In this document: positions 45,288 to 53,477 of the stretch, piece after piece
Numbering within the stretch: position 1 is the first letter of the stretch
Layout: each line of letters opens with the position of its first letter
NCBI RefSeq assembly: GCF_018343615.1
Contig: NZ_JAGYPI010000002.1
Coordinates: 763,562 to 827,561, forward strand
DNA length: 64,000 bases
Reading direction: 5' to 3'
Origin: Bacillus sp. FJAT-49736
GTDB lineage: Bacteria; Bacillota; Bacilli; Bacillales; Bacillaceae_C
Position numbers and translations under genes: made by a program
Notes under the pieces: generated by a model
Database searches by the model: none
What the model was told of the DNA's origin: nothing
What the model saw: the letters and a program-made list of their open reading frames with translations, nothing else

Positions 45288-45643
45288 TATACCACTCCCT
45301 CGTAATTGCCACTAATAAACTTTAGGTTTCATCGATTTCTATCTCCTAATTATAAAATCAATAAGTATTATTCGGTGATTGGAATGATTTAATTAATTTT
45401 TAATCTTATATTAATATTTTATAAATATAATACTTTTATGCTCCAAGGGGTTCTCGATCCTCCTGATTTTTGTGGATGAACTCAAATGAGGATTGATCGT
45501 TTGCTTTGTTTCCTATATTTTTGTTCAATTGTTAAGAATTCGTGAAATAAACTGACTATATGGTTTATTTTGATTTTTTATATTATAATAAAAAATAAGA
45601 TATTGTAAATATCAAGGTTTTACTTTTAGAAAGGAGAATACTT
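45288..45643. other. Intergenic region upstream of FbpB-like gene
   Basis: About 350 bases of AT-rich sequence. It holds the inverted repeat AAATAAAC-N10-GTTTATTT (45545-45570) and a TATAAT-like box near 45590. No classic Fur box was found. Confidence 0.4.
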
Positions 45644-45790
45644 ATGAAAACTAGACTAAGGAAATTACACAATACTAAGTTTTTTAATTTAAATGATTTA
45701 ATAGATGAAAATAAAAAAATGATGGAAAAGGATACGAAATTTATTACGGAATTAGAGAAAAAACTAGATGAAAAGCTGTCGAAAGAGTAA
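45644..45790 (+). CDS. FbpB-like small basic protein
   Basis: A 48-residue protein begins MKTRLRKLHNTKFF, followed by NLNDLIDENKKMMEKDTKFI and a charged coiled C-terminus. This resembles the FbpB family, small Fur-regulated proteins that assist the FsrA sRNA in B. subtilis. AAAGGAG is well placed. Similarity is short, and iron control is not demonstrated here. Confidence 0.65.
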   Translation: MKTRLRKLHNTKFFNLNDLIDENKKMMEKDTKFITELEKKLDEKLSKE

Positions 45791-45795
45791 TGGCA

Positions 45796-45832
45796 TTTTT
45801 AGAGCGGAACATATCTTGTTCCGCTCTAAAAA
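45796..45832. terminator. Bidirectional terminator
   Basis: TTTTTAGAGCGGAACA / TGTTCCGCTCTAAAAA perfect 16-bp stem between convergent FbpB-like and DUF3892 genes. Confidence 0.9.
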
Positions 45833-46140
45833 TCGGGCAGGTTATCTAAATTATTTTCTTCTATTCCATCCGGCTCACTACGAATGATATCCCTGCCGTA
45901 TTTATGAAAAACATCAATATGAGCGATTTTCCCTGCTTTTGCTTCATCCAATGCTGTAATATAATCTAATTCGCGACCCGCGTTCGTTTTAAACGCAATA
46001 ATATCGCCGTCATTATTTTTTCTGACTGCCACGATTTCCTCTTTTCCCATTAAGTTCTCTTCGCCAGCTTCTAGCTTTGCTTGCTGCAATCCCTGTTCAC
46101 GGTACTGCTGGTACATTTTGTCAAAATAATTATCTTCCAC
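45826..46140 (-). CDS. DUF3892 family protein
   Basis: The 104-residue protein has EEIVAVRKNNDGDIIAFKTN and AKAGKIAHIDVFHKYGRDII, then IRSEPDG...NNLDNLPDF, the DUF3892 pattern found in Bacillaceae. Function unknown. GTG start with GGAGG seven bases upstream. Confidence 0.82.
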   Translation of the reverse strand: MEDNYFDKMYQQYREQGLQQAKLEAGEENLMGKEEIVAVRKNNDGDIIAFKTNAGRELDYITALDEAKAGKIAHIDVFHKYGRDIIRSEPDGIEENNLDNLPDF

Positions 46141-46220
46141 TTTTACACCTCCAATACTAAGTATTGTTCAACTTTTCTATAATTTTATGTACTTTAAGTG
46201 ATATTAGGGAATGGTATAGA

Positions 46221-46256
46221 AAAAGCATTTGTATGAGAGACTCTACAAATGCTTTT
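46221..46256 (-). terminator. Terminator downstream of panE/VOC remnant
   Basis: AAAAGCATTTGTA / TACAAATGCTTTT perfect 13-bp stem with T-run on minus strand. Confidence 0.75.
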
Positions 46257-46291
46257 AAAGATTACCTTTTAAAGTTCGGACTTAACTCACT

Positions 46292-46357
46292 CTAAGCATC
46301 AAACATATTTCCATCCACATCATAAAAGATAAAATTACTTCCTGCATTACCGAACAT
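46292..46357 (-). pseudogene. C-terminal remnant of a VOC/glyoxalase-type gene
   Basis: The minus strand encodes 21 codons reading GSNFIFYDVDGNMFDA before a TAG, which matches the last beta strands of VOC proteins (F.F.D.DGN). The ATG has no ribosome site, and the upstream part is replaced by the panE terminator. It therefore looks like the tail of a deleted gene. Confidence 0.45.
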
Positions 46358-46370
46358 CGTTTACAAAAAA

Positions 46371-46400
46371 AGAACCCTAAAATTTCTTATTTTAGAGTTC
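46371..46400 (-). terminator. Terminator of panE-like gene
   Basis: AGAACCCTAAAAT / ATTTTAGAGTTC stem followed on the minus strand by TTTTTTTG. Confidence 0.8.
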
Positions 46401-47310
46401 CACCATTTTTGTACGGATGAAGTAGTGAATAAATAGATCTAGTAACCGGTACTTTCTTTCCCCGCTTACTGGCTTGCTCCAATACATATCCTTGCAGATA
46501 CTCCAATTCCAAAGGCTGACCCTTTTCGAGATCCCGATGCATGGAGGATGTCATATTCGGAGGTAGATTTTCAATTTTCCTTGTAATTATTTCTACAATA
46601 TCTTTTGCCACTGGTATTTCTAATGAAACTGCAGTTTGGTAGATCTCCTGTATAAAATCAGTCAGTAAGTCCTTGGTTATGTCATCATTCATAGCAACAC
46701 CAATAGGCTGACGAGTTGCCGAGGTGATACCACTAAACGTTGTAATGAAAATAAACTTATTCCACATTTCTCTTACTATATTATCCGTAAGCGCGGCACC
46801 TACACTTGATTGCTCTAGCATTTCTTTTACTTGAAAATGGAATTTGGAATTGTTACCATTTAATGCTCCAAAAACAATATCCTGCATATCGCTCGTATGA
46901 ACGATATCTCCATCCTTGTTCAAGGTGGATTCTATTAGGCACAAACCTCCCAGAATATTCTCTTCTCCATAACGGTTCGTCAAAAATTCAATATGCTGAA
47001 CTCCGTTCAAAAGGGGTAATATTTTGGCTCCGTTATGAATTAGCGTATCTAATTGCGGAAGTGCTGATGCTAAATGGTAGTTTTTTAACGATAAAATAAC
47101 CAGTTCCGGCTGAACGATTTCCTCACTTTTCATTGCTAAATTTGGAGTAATGATAAAATCTCCATGAAAACTAAATACTTTTAATCCACGTTTTTTTAAT
47201 TGTTCGTAGCGTCTTTCTCGAACCAGAAATGTTACCGGATATCCCGCTTTCGCAAGCTTTCCGCCAAAATAACCTCCAACGGCACCCGCTCCAAATATTA
47301 CTGTATGCAT
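46387..47310 (-). CDS. Ketopantoate reductase family protein (PanE/ApbA-like)
   Basis: The 307-residue protein has the N-terminal NADP site FGAGAVGGYFGGKLAKAG (about 6-23), the VILSLKNYHL strand and the C-terminal helical domain with NKFIFITTFSGITSATRQPIG. PanE reduces ketopantoate to pantoate in pantothenate synthesis; Bacillus genomes hold several paralogues, and no panBCD genes are near, so the substrate is uncertain. Confidence 0.82.
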   Translation of the reverse strand: MHTVIFGAGAVGGYFGGKLAKAGYPVTFLVRERRYEQLKKRGLKVFSFHGDFIITPNLAMKSEEIVQPELVILSLKNYHLASALPQLDTLIHNGAKILPLLNGVQHIEFLTNRYGEENILGGLCLIESTLNKDGDIVHTSDMQDIVFGALNGNNSKFHFQVKEMLEQSSVGAALTDNIVREMWNKFIFITTFSGITSATRQPIGVAMNDDITKDLLTDFIQEIYQTAVSLEIPVAKDIVEIITRKIENLPPNMTSSMHRDLEKGQPLELEYLQGYVLEQASKRGKKVPVTRSIYSLLHPYKNGGTLK

Positions 47311-47435
47311 AATTCTCCCCCTTTTTTCTTTCTATTTTATACTATCTTTACATTCTATTTAATAAATTTTACCCCTATTCAAAATATTTATATGTTACAC
47401 TTTCCGTCTAAAAAATAATGACACCTCAACGCATA

Positions 47436-48317
47436 TTATTCTAATTCTTTAAAATACCTAATCATAAACTCCCTGAATTCACGGACCACCTTGGATGTAT
47501 ATCGGTCACTTTTCCATGCCATTCCAATAGTTCGCTTGCACACTGGTTGTTCTATGTGCAACGGGACAATTTTTTCATGGCTTGCATAGCGGATAGTGTG
47601 TTCTGTTAAAAAGGAGATTCCTAAGCCCGCTTCTACATAGCTATGAATGGAACCGGGTTCTTCCAATTCAAAGGCAATATTCGGAGTAAAACCTGCCTTT
47701 TCACAGAATCTATCGGTCAACATTCGAAATGGATTGGTCCGCTCCATATTAATAAATTGTTCATCTTCTACTTCTCTAAGCCTTATACATTTTCTTTCCG
47801 CTAATGGATGCTTTTCCGGAACCACAATAAATACCTCATCCTCCATGAGATTCACCCAGTTAATCCCTTCCTTTTCAATAGGGAAATAAGTAACACATAC
47901 ATCAATTTCCCCCTTTTCCAATTGGTCAACTAACCGCAGTGGAGAATGCATGCTTACCTGAAATTTTGCGGATGGATATGCTTTTCGAAATTTGCTAATA
48001 ATATTCGGTAGCAACGGAGTATGCATAACAGACAAAGAGATAAGATTATTGCTCTCTCCAGCAAGCTCTGCCATCTCAACCTTTGCGGATTCCAATTCTG
48101 AGAATGCACGATCTACCCTTTTTAATAATATTTTTCCAAATGAATTTAACTTAATATTCCTTCCTTCCCTGTCAAAAAGAGAAAAACCAAGTTCCTCTTC
48201 TAATCTGGAAATGGTTTGGCTTAAGGATGGCTGAGCAACTTTAAGCTGCTTAGCAGCATTTGTCATATGCTCTAAATGGGCAACAATTTGAAAATATCGT
48301 AATTGTAATAAATCCAA
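47436..48317 (-). CDS. LysR family regulator
   Basis: The 293-residue protein begins with MDLLQLRYFQIVAHLEHMTN from a TTG start at 48317 and has the LysR helix-turn-helix AAKQLKVAQPSLSQTISRLE (about 18-37), followed by an effector domain. GAGGTG precedes the TTG; the GTG at 48326 lies inside that site. It diverges from an MFS exporter and probably controls it. Confidence 0.85.
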   Translation of the reverse strand: MDLLQLRYFQIVAHLEHMTNAAKQLKVAQPSLSQTISRLEEELGFSLFDREGRNIKLNSFGKILLKRVDRAFSELESAKVEMAELAGESNNLISLSVMHTPLLPNIISKFRKAYPSAKFQVSMHSPLRLVDQLEKGEIDVCVTYFPIEKEGINWVNLMEDEVFIVVPEKHPLAERKCIRLREVEDEQFINMERTNPFRMLTDRFCEKAGFTPNIAFELEEPGSIHSYVEAGLGISFLTEHTIRYASHEKIVPLHIEQPVCKRTIGMAWKSDRYTSKVVREFREFMIRYFKELE

Positions 48318-48454
48318 TGCCTTCACCTCTATTAATAACTTTAAACCTATAAGCAGATAGTAATATATATATTAGTCATTATCAATTTTTTGGAGTATGA
48401 TAAGGAGCATAATTGTTACGGAAACCGAAATATTTGCACAAGAAAGGTGTTTAT
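48318..48454. promoter_or_regulatory. Divergent LysR/MFS promoter region
   Basis: The 137-base gap contains the palindrome TAATATATATATTA (about 48360-48373), a possible LysR site. -10/-35 boxes cannot be assigned with confidence. Confidence 0.3.
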
Positions 48455-49663
48455 ATGGAAACTTGGAAAAGGAATTTATTTGTTTGTTGGTTCGGTTCGT
48501 TTGTAACTGCCGCGGGAATGAGCCAAATAGCTCCCATGCTCCCGATTTATATAGAAAAACTTGGAGTGCATACTACTTCGGATGTAGAAAAATGGTCCGG
48601 ATTAATATTCGGTTCTACCTTTTTACTTTCTGCAATTGTTTCTCCTATCTGGGGAAAGCTTGCAGATAAGAAAGGCCGCAAACTCATGCTTTTGCGGGCG
48701 AGTCTTGGAATGGCCATTGTCGTTTTTTTCATGGCATTTGTACAAAATGTTTATCAGCTGCTCGCATTACGAATGTTAATGGGGGCAGTTTCTGGTTATA
48801 TTTCCGCATCCGTTACATTAGTAGCTACTCAAACTCCGAAGAAGAACTCGGGTTGGGCACTCGGAACTCTTTCCACCGGTTCTGTTAGCGGTGGTTTATT
48901 AGGACCGTTACTAGGTGGATTCATTACAGAATTCGTAGGGATTCGCAGTTGTTTTGTCGTAACAAGTGTATTATTATTGATTGCCTTTTTTGCCGTGTTA
49001 TTTTTGATAAAAGAGGAATTTACACCTGTTCATAAAACACCGTTGGCATTTAAAGAGGTATGGAGGCTTGTTCCAGATACCAGATTGTTAATTTCATTGT
49101 TTGCTAGTACATTTATTTTGCAAATTGCGAATATGTCCATTCAGCCGTTAATTACAGTATATGTAAAAGAACTTTCACCACATGCAGCTCATCTATCGAT
49201 GATTGCGGGTATGGTGGTAGCTGCTTCGGGACTTGCTAACATCATCGCGGCTCCAAGACTTGGAAAACTTGCCGATCGTATTGGCTCACGGAAAATATTA
49301 ATTGGAGCATTGATTGTTGCAGGAATTATCTTTATTCCACAAGCATTTGTCAAAACACCGTGGGAATTAATGGGGTTACGGTTCTTATTAGGGCTTGCCA
49401 CTGCAGGATTATTACCTTCTATCAACAACCTTGTAAGAAAAAGTGCACCGGATGAAATTGTTGGCCGTGTTTTTGGGTATAATCAATCGGCCCAATACAT
49501 CGGTACTCTTGGAGGATCCGTATTAGGAGGACAAATGGCCGGATTATTTGGTATCCACTATGTATTCTTCACCACAAGTGCTCTCTTACTCCTAAATGCA
49601 TTATGGGTATACAGTATTAATCATATTGGTTCAAAAAGAAGAACCATGTCCCATAGTCATTAG
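48455..49663 (+). CDS. MFS transporter, multidrug type
   Basis: The 402-residue protein has 12 helices, the loop motif GKLADKKGRKLMLLRAS (about 68-84) and a second similar loop GKLADRIGSRKI. The ATG at 48455 follows AAAGGTG. The helix 5 segment STGSVSGGLLGPLLGGFI is the drug-antiporter motif. Divergent LysR gene suggests substrate-dependent induction. Confidence 0.88.
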   Translation: METWKRNLFVCWFGSFVTAAGMSQIAPMLPIYIEKLGVHTTSDVEKWSGLIFGSTFLLSAIVSPIWGKLADKKGRKLMLLRASLGMAIVVFFMAFVQNVYQLLALRMLMGAVSGYISASVTLVATQTPKKNSGWALGTLSTGSVSGGLLGPLLGGFITEFVGIRSCFVVTSVLLLIAFFAVLFLIKEEFTPVHKTPLAFKEVWRLVPDTRLLISLFASTFILQIANMSIQPLITVYVKELSPHAAHLSMIAGMVVAASGLANIIAAPRLGKLADRIGSRKILIGALIVAGIIFIPQAFVKTPWELMGLRFLLGLATAGLLPSINNLVRKSAPDEIVGRVFGYNQSAQYIGTLGGSVLGGQMAGLFGIHYVFFTTSALLLLNALWVYSINHIGSKRRTMSHSH

Positions 49664-49680
49664 GTTGTCAGGCACCAGAA

Positions 49681-49711
49681 AAGAAGCACGCTGAAAATCA
49701 GCGTGCTTCTT
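49681..49711. terminator. Bidirectional terminator
   Basis: AAGAAGCACGCTG / CAGCGTGCTTCTT perfect 13-bp stem. It is preceded by GTCAGGCACCAG, half of the GGTGCC-type repeat seen at 6436. Confidence 0.88.
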
Positions 49712-50219
49712 CTTTGGGTTTATCATACAAATAAAATATGTAATCTGTAGATGCGCCAGGGTATCCTAATTGTCTCGACATAGCGGTGATATTCCCTCTG
49801 TGATAGGTCCCGTGGTTTGATACATGCTGCACCAACTCAGATACAGTGGTTTCTAATTTTCCAAACTGAGGATGGTCGGTCATAACAGGTTGATCGTTGT
49901 AGCCTAAGCTAGCAAAGAATTCTCCATATTGATTTGCTACACTTTGATAAGCATTTTCAAAATCTGCGAGAGTCATCGTTTTTATTTTCTCCGACACTTC
50001 ACCCATCAATGTCATAATTTCATTAAAGCTTTTTCCCATCATAACATATAACCAAGATACATCGACTCTATAGGTATGTCCTACCGCATCTAATATTGTT
50101 GGGAAAACACTTTGTATTTCTTGTTGTAAAATTTCCTCAGGGATTTCCTTTAGTTTCTCCAATACCCGTTTATTTGCCCAAACATGATAATCATACATCT
50201 TTAAAAATGGTTGTTCCAT
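49698..50219 (-). CDS. DinB-fold protein
   Basis: The 173-residue protein starts FLKMYDYHVWANKRVLEKL (first His in YHVWAN), with GHTYRVDVSW and a C-terminal VQHVSNHGTYHRGNITAM giving the three-His metal site of DinB enzymes. Possible thiol transferase. It lies 11 bases after another DinB gene, so the pair is cotranscribed. Confidence 0.85.
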   Translation of the reverse strand: MEQPFLKMYDYHVWANKRVLEKLKEIPEEILQQEIQSVFPTILDAVGHTYRVDVSWLYVMMGKSFNEIMTLMGEVSEKIKTMTLADFENAYQSVANQYGEFFASLGYNDQPVMTDHPQFGKLETTVSELVQHVSNHGTYHRGNITAMSRQLGYPGASTDYIFYLYDKPKEEAR

Positions 50220-50230
50220 CCATACTCCTC

Positions 50231-50686
50231 CTATCTTCTGTCCGGTTGTATTATAAAGAACGGCAATTTTTCCACACCAATCATCCGTGCATAGGTAAAC
50301 AGTTGACCTTTATGATGTATTTCATGATCTCTTGCATTTTCCAGCCACGTCTTACCAGAAGCATAAAAATGGTTGAACGCAATTTCTTTCTCTAAATGTA
50401 ACTCATTCAGCAATTCTAAGTCCTGCTTTGTTTTTTCAGTAAACTCTAATACAATTTTACGAACATCATCCATTGTTTCATAAGGTGGAAGACCCGACAT
50501 TGAAAAGGAACCATTCTTGATTGCTTGGACGAACATGTCCATGGAACTTGCAATATGCAAAGCAAGGTCGCTAAGTGTATATGCACCCTCCCAAGGTTTG
50601 AAATACATATGCTCATTATCTATTAAAGTAAGTAGTTGATTTAGCACGGTACGATGTTTCAACCAGCTTTGGGTAAATTCCTCCAT
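50231..50686 (-). CDS. DinB-fold protein
   Basis: The 151-residue protein has SDLALHIASSMDMFV and C-terminal ENARDHEIHHKGQLFTYARM, again the DinB His triad. The ATG at 50686 has GGAGG eight bases upstream, preferred over a codon at 50731. First of two cotranscribed DinB genes downstream of a WYL regulator. Confidence 0.85.
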   Translation of the reverse strand: MEEFTQSWLKHRTVLNQLLTLIDNEHMYFKPWEGAYTLSDLALHIASSMDMFVQAIKNGSFSMSGLPPYETMDDVRKIVLEFTEKTKQDLELLNELHLEKEIAFNHFYASGKTWLENARDHEIHHKGQLFTYARMIGVEKLPFFIIQPDRR

Positions 50687-50805
50687 TCTATTCACCTCCG
50701 TTTTCCTTTGGTATTGTTGTATAAATTTCAATTAAATCGCCTATCCCACATCTTTCTGATTGCTTTCAACTGGTAACTTGTTCTATGGTCAATATACACT
50801 ACCTT

Positions 50806-50826
50806 CACTGACAAATTCGGTCAGTG
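50806..50826. promoter_or_regulatory. Candidate operator between WYL regulator and DinB genes
   Basis: CACTGAC-AAATTCG-GTCAGTG is a perfect inverted repeat in the 144-base gap upstream of the DinB pair. It lacks a T-run, so an operator is more likely than a terminator. Confidence 0.5.
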
Positions 50827-50830
50827 GAAA

Positions 50831-51793
50831 TTATGATTGATAAAAATTTATCATGTCAGAGGCGATACTTATTAATTTCTCTTTCAGAAAACTCGGCTCT
50901 TGCACTTGAATGGATTTCCCATAGGATAATATTAAATACGGCAAAGAGTAAGTTATCATTTCTTTATCCAGCTTAAAATGCACCTCATTATGAGTTCTCT
51001 CGATTAACATATGTCCTAATAACCAATGCTCACAAAGATTATCAATGGCTGATTTATGCCCTTCTATTCGTACAGAAATCAATCCTGTTGGGTCCTCGAT
51101 ATCCGGGAGAATACTATTCAACAAAAACCCGCGTGCTGAAAATTCTATTGGTCTTTCAAAGGTTTGATCGGTCCTTGATAGGCTAAGTATTCTATCAACA
51201 CGAAAGCTTCTAATCTCATTACGAAGATGACAATATCCAACGACATACCATCTGTTTTTCCAATTTACGATACCATATGGATCTAGTTTCCTATTGGATG
51301 GTTCATCTCCATTCCTTTTTCTATACTCAAGAAAAAGAGTAGCTTCCTCTGCAACCGCTTGTTCTAAAAGTTCCAGGGTTTCATCTCCGGATGTATTGAC
51401 GGGAGGATGAATTACATCAAATCCAATGGAATAACGATTAATCTGTTTTAATTGCTCTTCATTTGTATACAGCTTTAGTTTCGAAATCGCAGAATCCAAC
51501 GCCTCCCCAAAAGGATAGCCGGCTTCTTCAGCATATTTTGCCGCATGGATAAGTGCCTTTTGCTCCTGTAAATCAAAAAATAAAGGAGCTTCATTAAACT
51601 GTTCCAATATGCTATAACCACCATTATGGCCAGAATCAGCAATAATTGGCACTCCACTTGCGCACAACGAATCGATATAGCGATATACGGTGCGAATACT
51701 GATTTCTAATTCCTCTGCAAGCTGTTTCGCTGTCATCCGCCTTCTTGATTTTATCAGCCATAAGATAGACAACATATTATCTGCTTTGGACAT
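50831..51793 (-). CDS. YafY-type HTH-WYL transcriptional regulator
   Basis: The 320-residue protein has an N-terminal HTH_11 (MTAKQLAEELEISIRTVYRY, about 20-39) and a WYL domain (about 140-225) with RKLDPYGIVNWKNRWYVVGY and RSFRVDRI. WYL domains sense small ligands or nucleic acid. The ATG at 51793 follows GGGGA. It probably regulates the DinB pair downstream. Confidence 0.87.
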   Translation of the reverse strand: MSKADNMLSILWLIKSRRRMTAKQLAEELEISIRTVYRYIDSLCASGVPIIADSGHNGGYSILEQFNEAPLFFDLQEQKALIHAAKYAEEAGYPFGEALDSAISKLKLYTNEEQLKQINRYSIGFDVIHPPVNTSGDETLELLEQAVAEEATLFLEYRKRNGDEPSNRKLDPYGIVNWKNRWYVVGYCHLRNEIRSFRVDRILSLSRTDQTFERPIEFSARGFLLNSILPDIEDPTGLISVRIEGHKSAIDNLCEHWLLGHMLIERTHNEVHFKLDKEMITYSLPYLILSYGKSIQVQEPSFLKEKLISIASDMINFYQS

Positions 51794-51897
51794 TACCACG
51801 TTCCCCTTCATAAGCATTTTATCTGCGTTTCTCTGTATAAAGGTTATATTCTAATGGACATGTGCAATTTCCTGCTATATGCCGACATAAAGGCAAA

Positions 51898-51939
51898 GAA
51901 CACCTTATAAAAGAATTAATCTCCTTTTACAAGGTGTTC
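51898..51939 (-). terminator. Terminator of DUF445 gene
   Basis: GAACACCTTATAAAAG / CTTTTACAAGGTGTTC stem with one mismatch; T-rich tail on minus. Confidence 0.7.
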
Positions 51940-52084
51940 CCTTTAAGGCTTTTTCCCTAAGTTATGCTGCTTTTGACCTTATAAGAATCCTTTAATCATC
52001 TTATTAAAAGATGCCGCGAAACTAGGCAAACTTTATGATTTACAAAAGAATACCAAAGGAAACAATTGATACAATAACAGTTAT

Positions 52085-53338
52085 TTAAATAAGCACTTTA
52101 ACTATGGTTAGAACTAAACCTATAATAAATCCGCAAACCGCACCATTTACACGAATCCATTGCAGATCCTTGCCGACGTTTGTTTCCACTAATTCCACAA
52201 GCTTTTTATTATCAAGCTTATCTAAATTCTCACGTACCAAATTTCCAATTTTAGTATGATTCTTTTCCACTAAATCCATTATTTGCCTGTGTATCCATTC
52301 CTCGATTTTGCTCCGTTTTTCCTGATCCTCTTTCAGCTCTTCCAATAATCGTGTTAAAAATGGTAATAGCATCGCATCGAATTTATCACTTTCAATAAAT
52401 GAAATTAGCTTTTCTTGCATATCTTCTAAAATAGTGACGATCTGCTTATGAGCATCCCATTTATCAAGGAAGCTGTTTTTCCATTGATTGATTTCGGAAA
52501 TAACCTTTTCATTTTCCTTTAATTCTTCCAAGAATGCTCTTGCCTTTGTGAGTAAAACTTCTCTGTTTTTACTATCACTATTCCGAAGATCATCAATTCC
52601 TTTTGTCACGAGTTTAAAAATAATGTTACCGAGCTTTTCTTCATTAATCAGATTCCGAAATGATTTTATCGCAAACTTCACAAACCCATCGACATCTGCA
52701 TTATCAATTAATTGCACAGCAAGGCTGCCTAATTTTTCAATCGTGCTTTGTTTAGAAATCCATTTCTCTACTTCTACTAATAAATAATCGAAGGCTTTTT
52801 CATCGTATTGACCTGCAAGCGATTTATCGATAACAGTTCCAAGCAAAACCTTTACATCCATTGCATAAGCCTTTGCCTTTACTTCCCTTTCAAGAACATC
52901 TGCAAGCTGCATTACATTTATTTGTGTAATCATTCTTTTAGAGATTGTTTTTATACCCTTGCTTACCCACTTTGAGTGGACATTTTTCTCAAGTTCCTCA
53001 AGTAATTTCTCCGTAATGCGAACCTGCGCTACCTTAGACTGAATACTTTCCTTGGAAAGCCAATTATTCTCAACCAAATTAATGATCCCATCAGTCATAC
53101 GCTGTCGATTATTGGGCAGCAGTGCGGTATGTGGAATAGGTATTCCTAACGGATGACGAAATAACGCCGTTACGGCAAACCAATCCGCAAGTCCACCGAC
53201 AACTCCTGCTTCAAAGGCCCCTTGTAAGAGCCTACCAATGATATTATTCTGAAAAGGCATCGTGATGAAAAAACCGAGTGCCATAACTATAAGAAAAAAT
53301 CCTGCCAAATATCTGGAATTCCTTTTATTCTTCACCAA
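52085..53338 (-). CDS. DUF445 family membrane protein
   Basis: The 417-residue protein has an N-terminal hairpin of helices (residues ~9-60) with FEAGVVGGLADWFAVTALFRHPLGIPIPHTA (key GGLADWFAV and HPLGIPIPHTA), a long charged helical middle and a C-terminal helix with WIRVNGAVCGFIIGLVL. This is the DUF445 (YjiN/YheB-like) pattern; function is unknown. TTG start at 53338, eight bases after AGGGAGA. Confidence 0.87.
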   Translation of the reverse strand: MVKNKRNSRYLAGFFLIVMALGFFITMPFQNNIIGRLLQGAFEAGVVGGLADWFAVTALFRHPLGIPIPHTALLPNNRQRMTDGIINLVENNWLSKESIQSKVAQVRITEKLLEELEKNVHSKWVSKGIKTISKRMITQINVMQLADVLEREVKAKAYAMDVKVLLGTVIDKSLAGQYDEKAFDYLLVEVEKWISKQSTIEKLGSLAVQLIDNADVDGFVKFAIKSFRNLINEEKLGNIIFKLVTKGIDDLRNSDSKNREVLLTKARAFLEELKENEKVISEINQWKNSFLDKWDAHKQIVTILEDMQEKLISFIESDKFDAMLLPFLTRLLEELKEDQEKRSKIEEWIHRQIMDLVEKNHTKIGNLVRENLDKLDNKKLVELVETNVGKDLQWIRVNGAVCGFIIGLVLTIVKVLI

Positions 53339-53445
53339 ATCATCGTTCTCCCTTAATCATTAGCATGCATATTACATTATCTCCATATTTCGAGTTTCTT
53401 CTTCATTTTATTGTTATGATATTTCATAGTGAAAGTCAAATAAAA

Positions 53446-53470
53446 AACCGTCCAATAATAAAGGACGGTT
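53446..53470 (-). terminator. Terminator of amino-acid permease gene
   Basis: AACCGTCC / GGACGGTT stem; TTTTTTATTT on minus strand. Confidence 0.82.
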
Positions 53471-53477
53471 CTTATCA

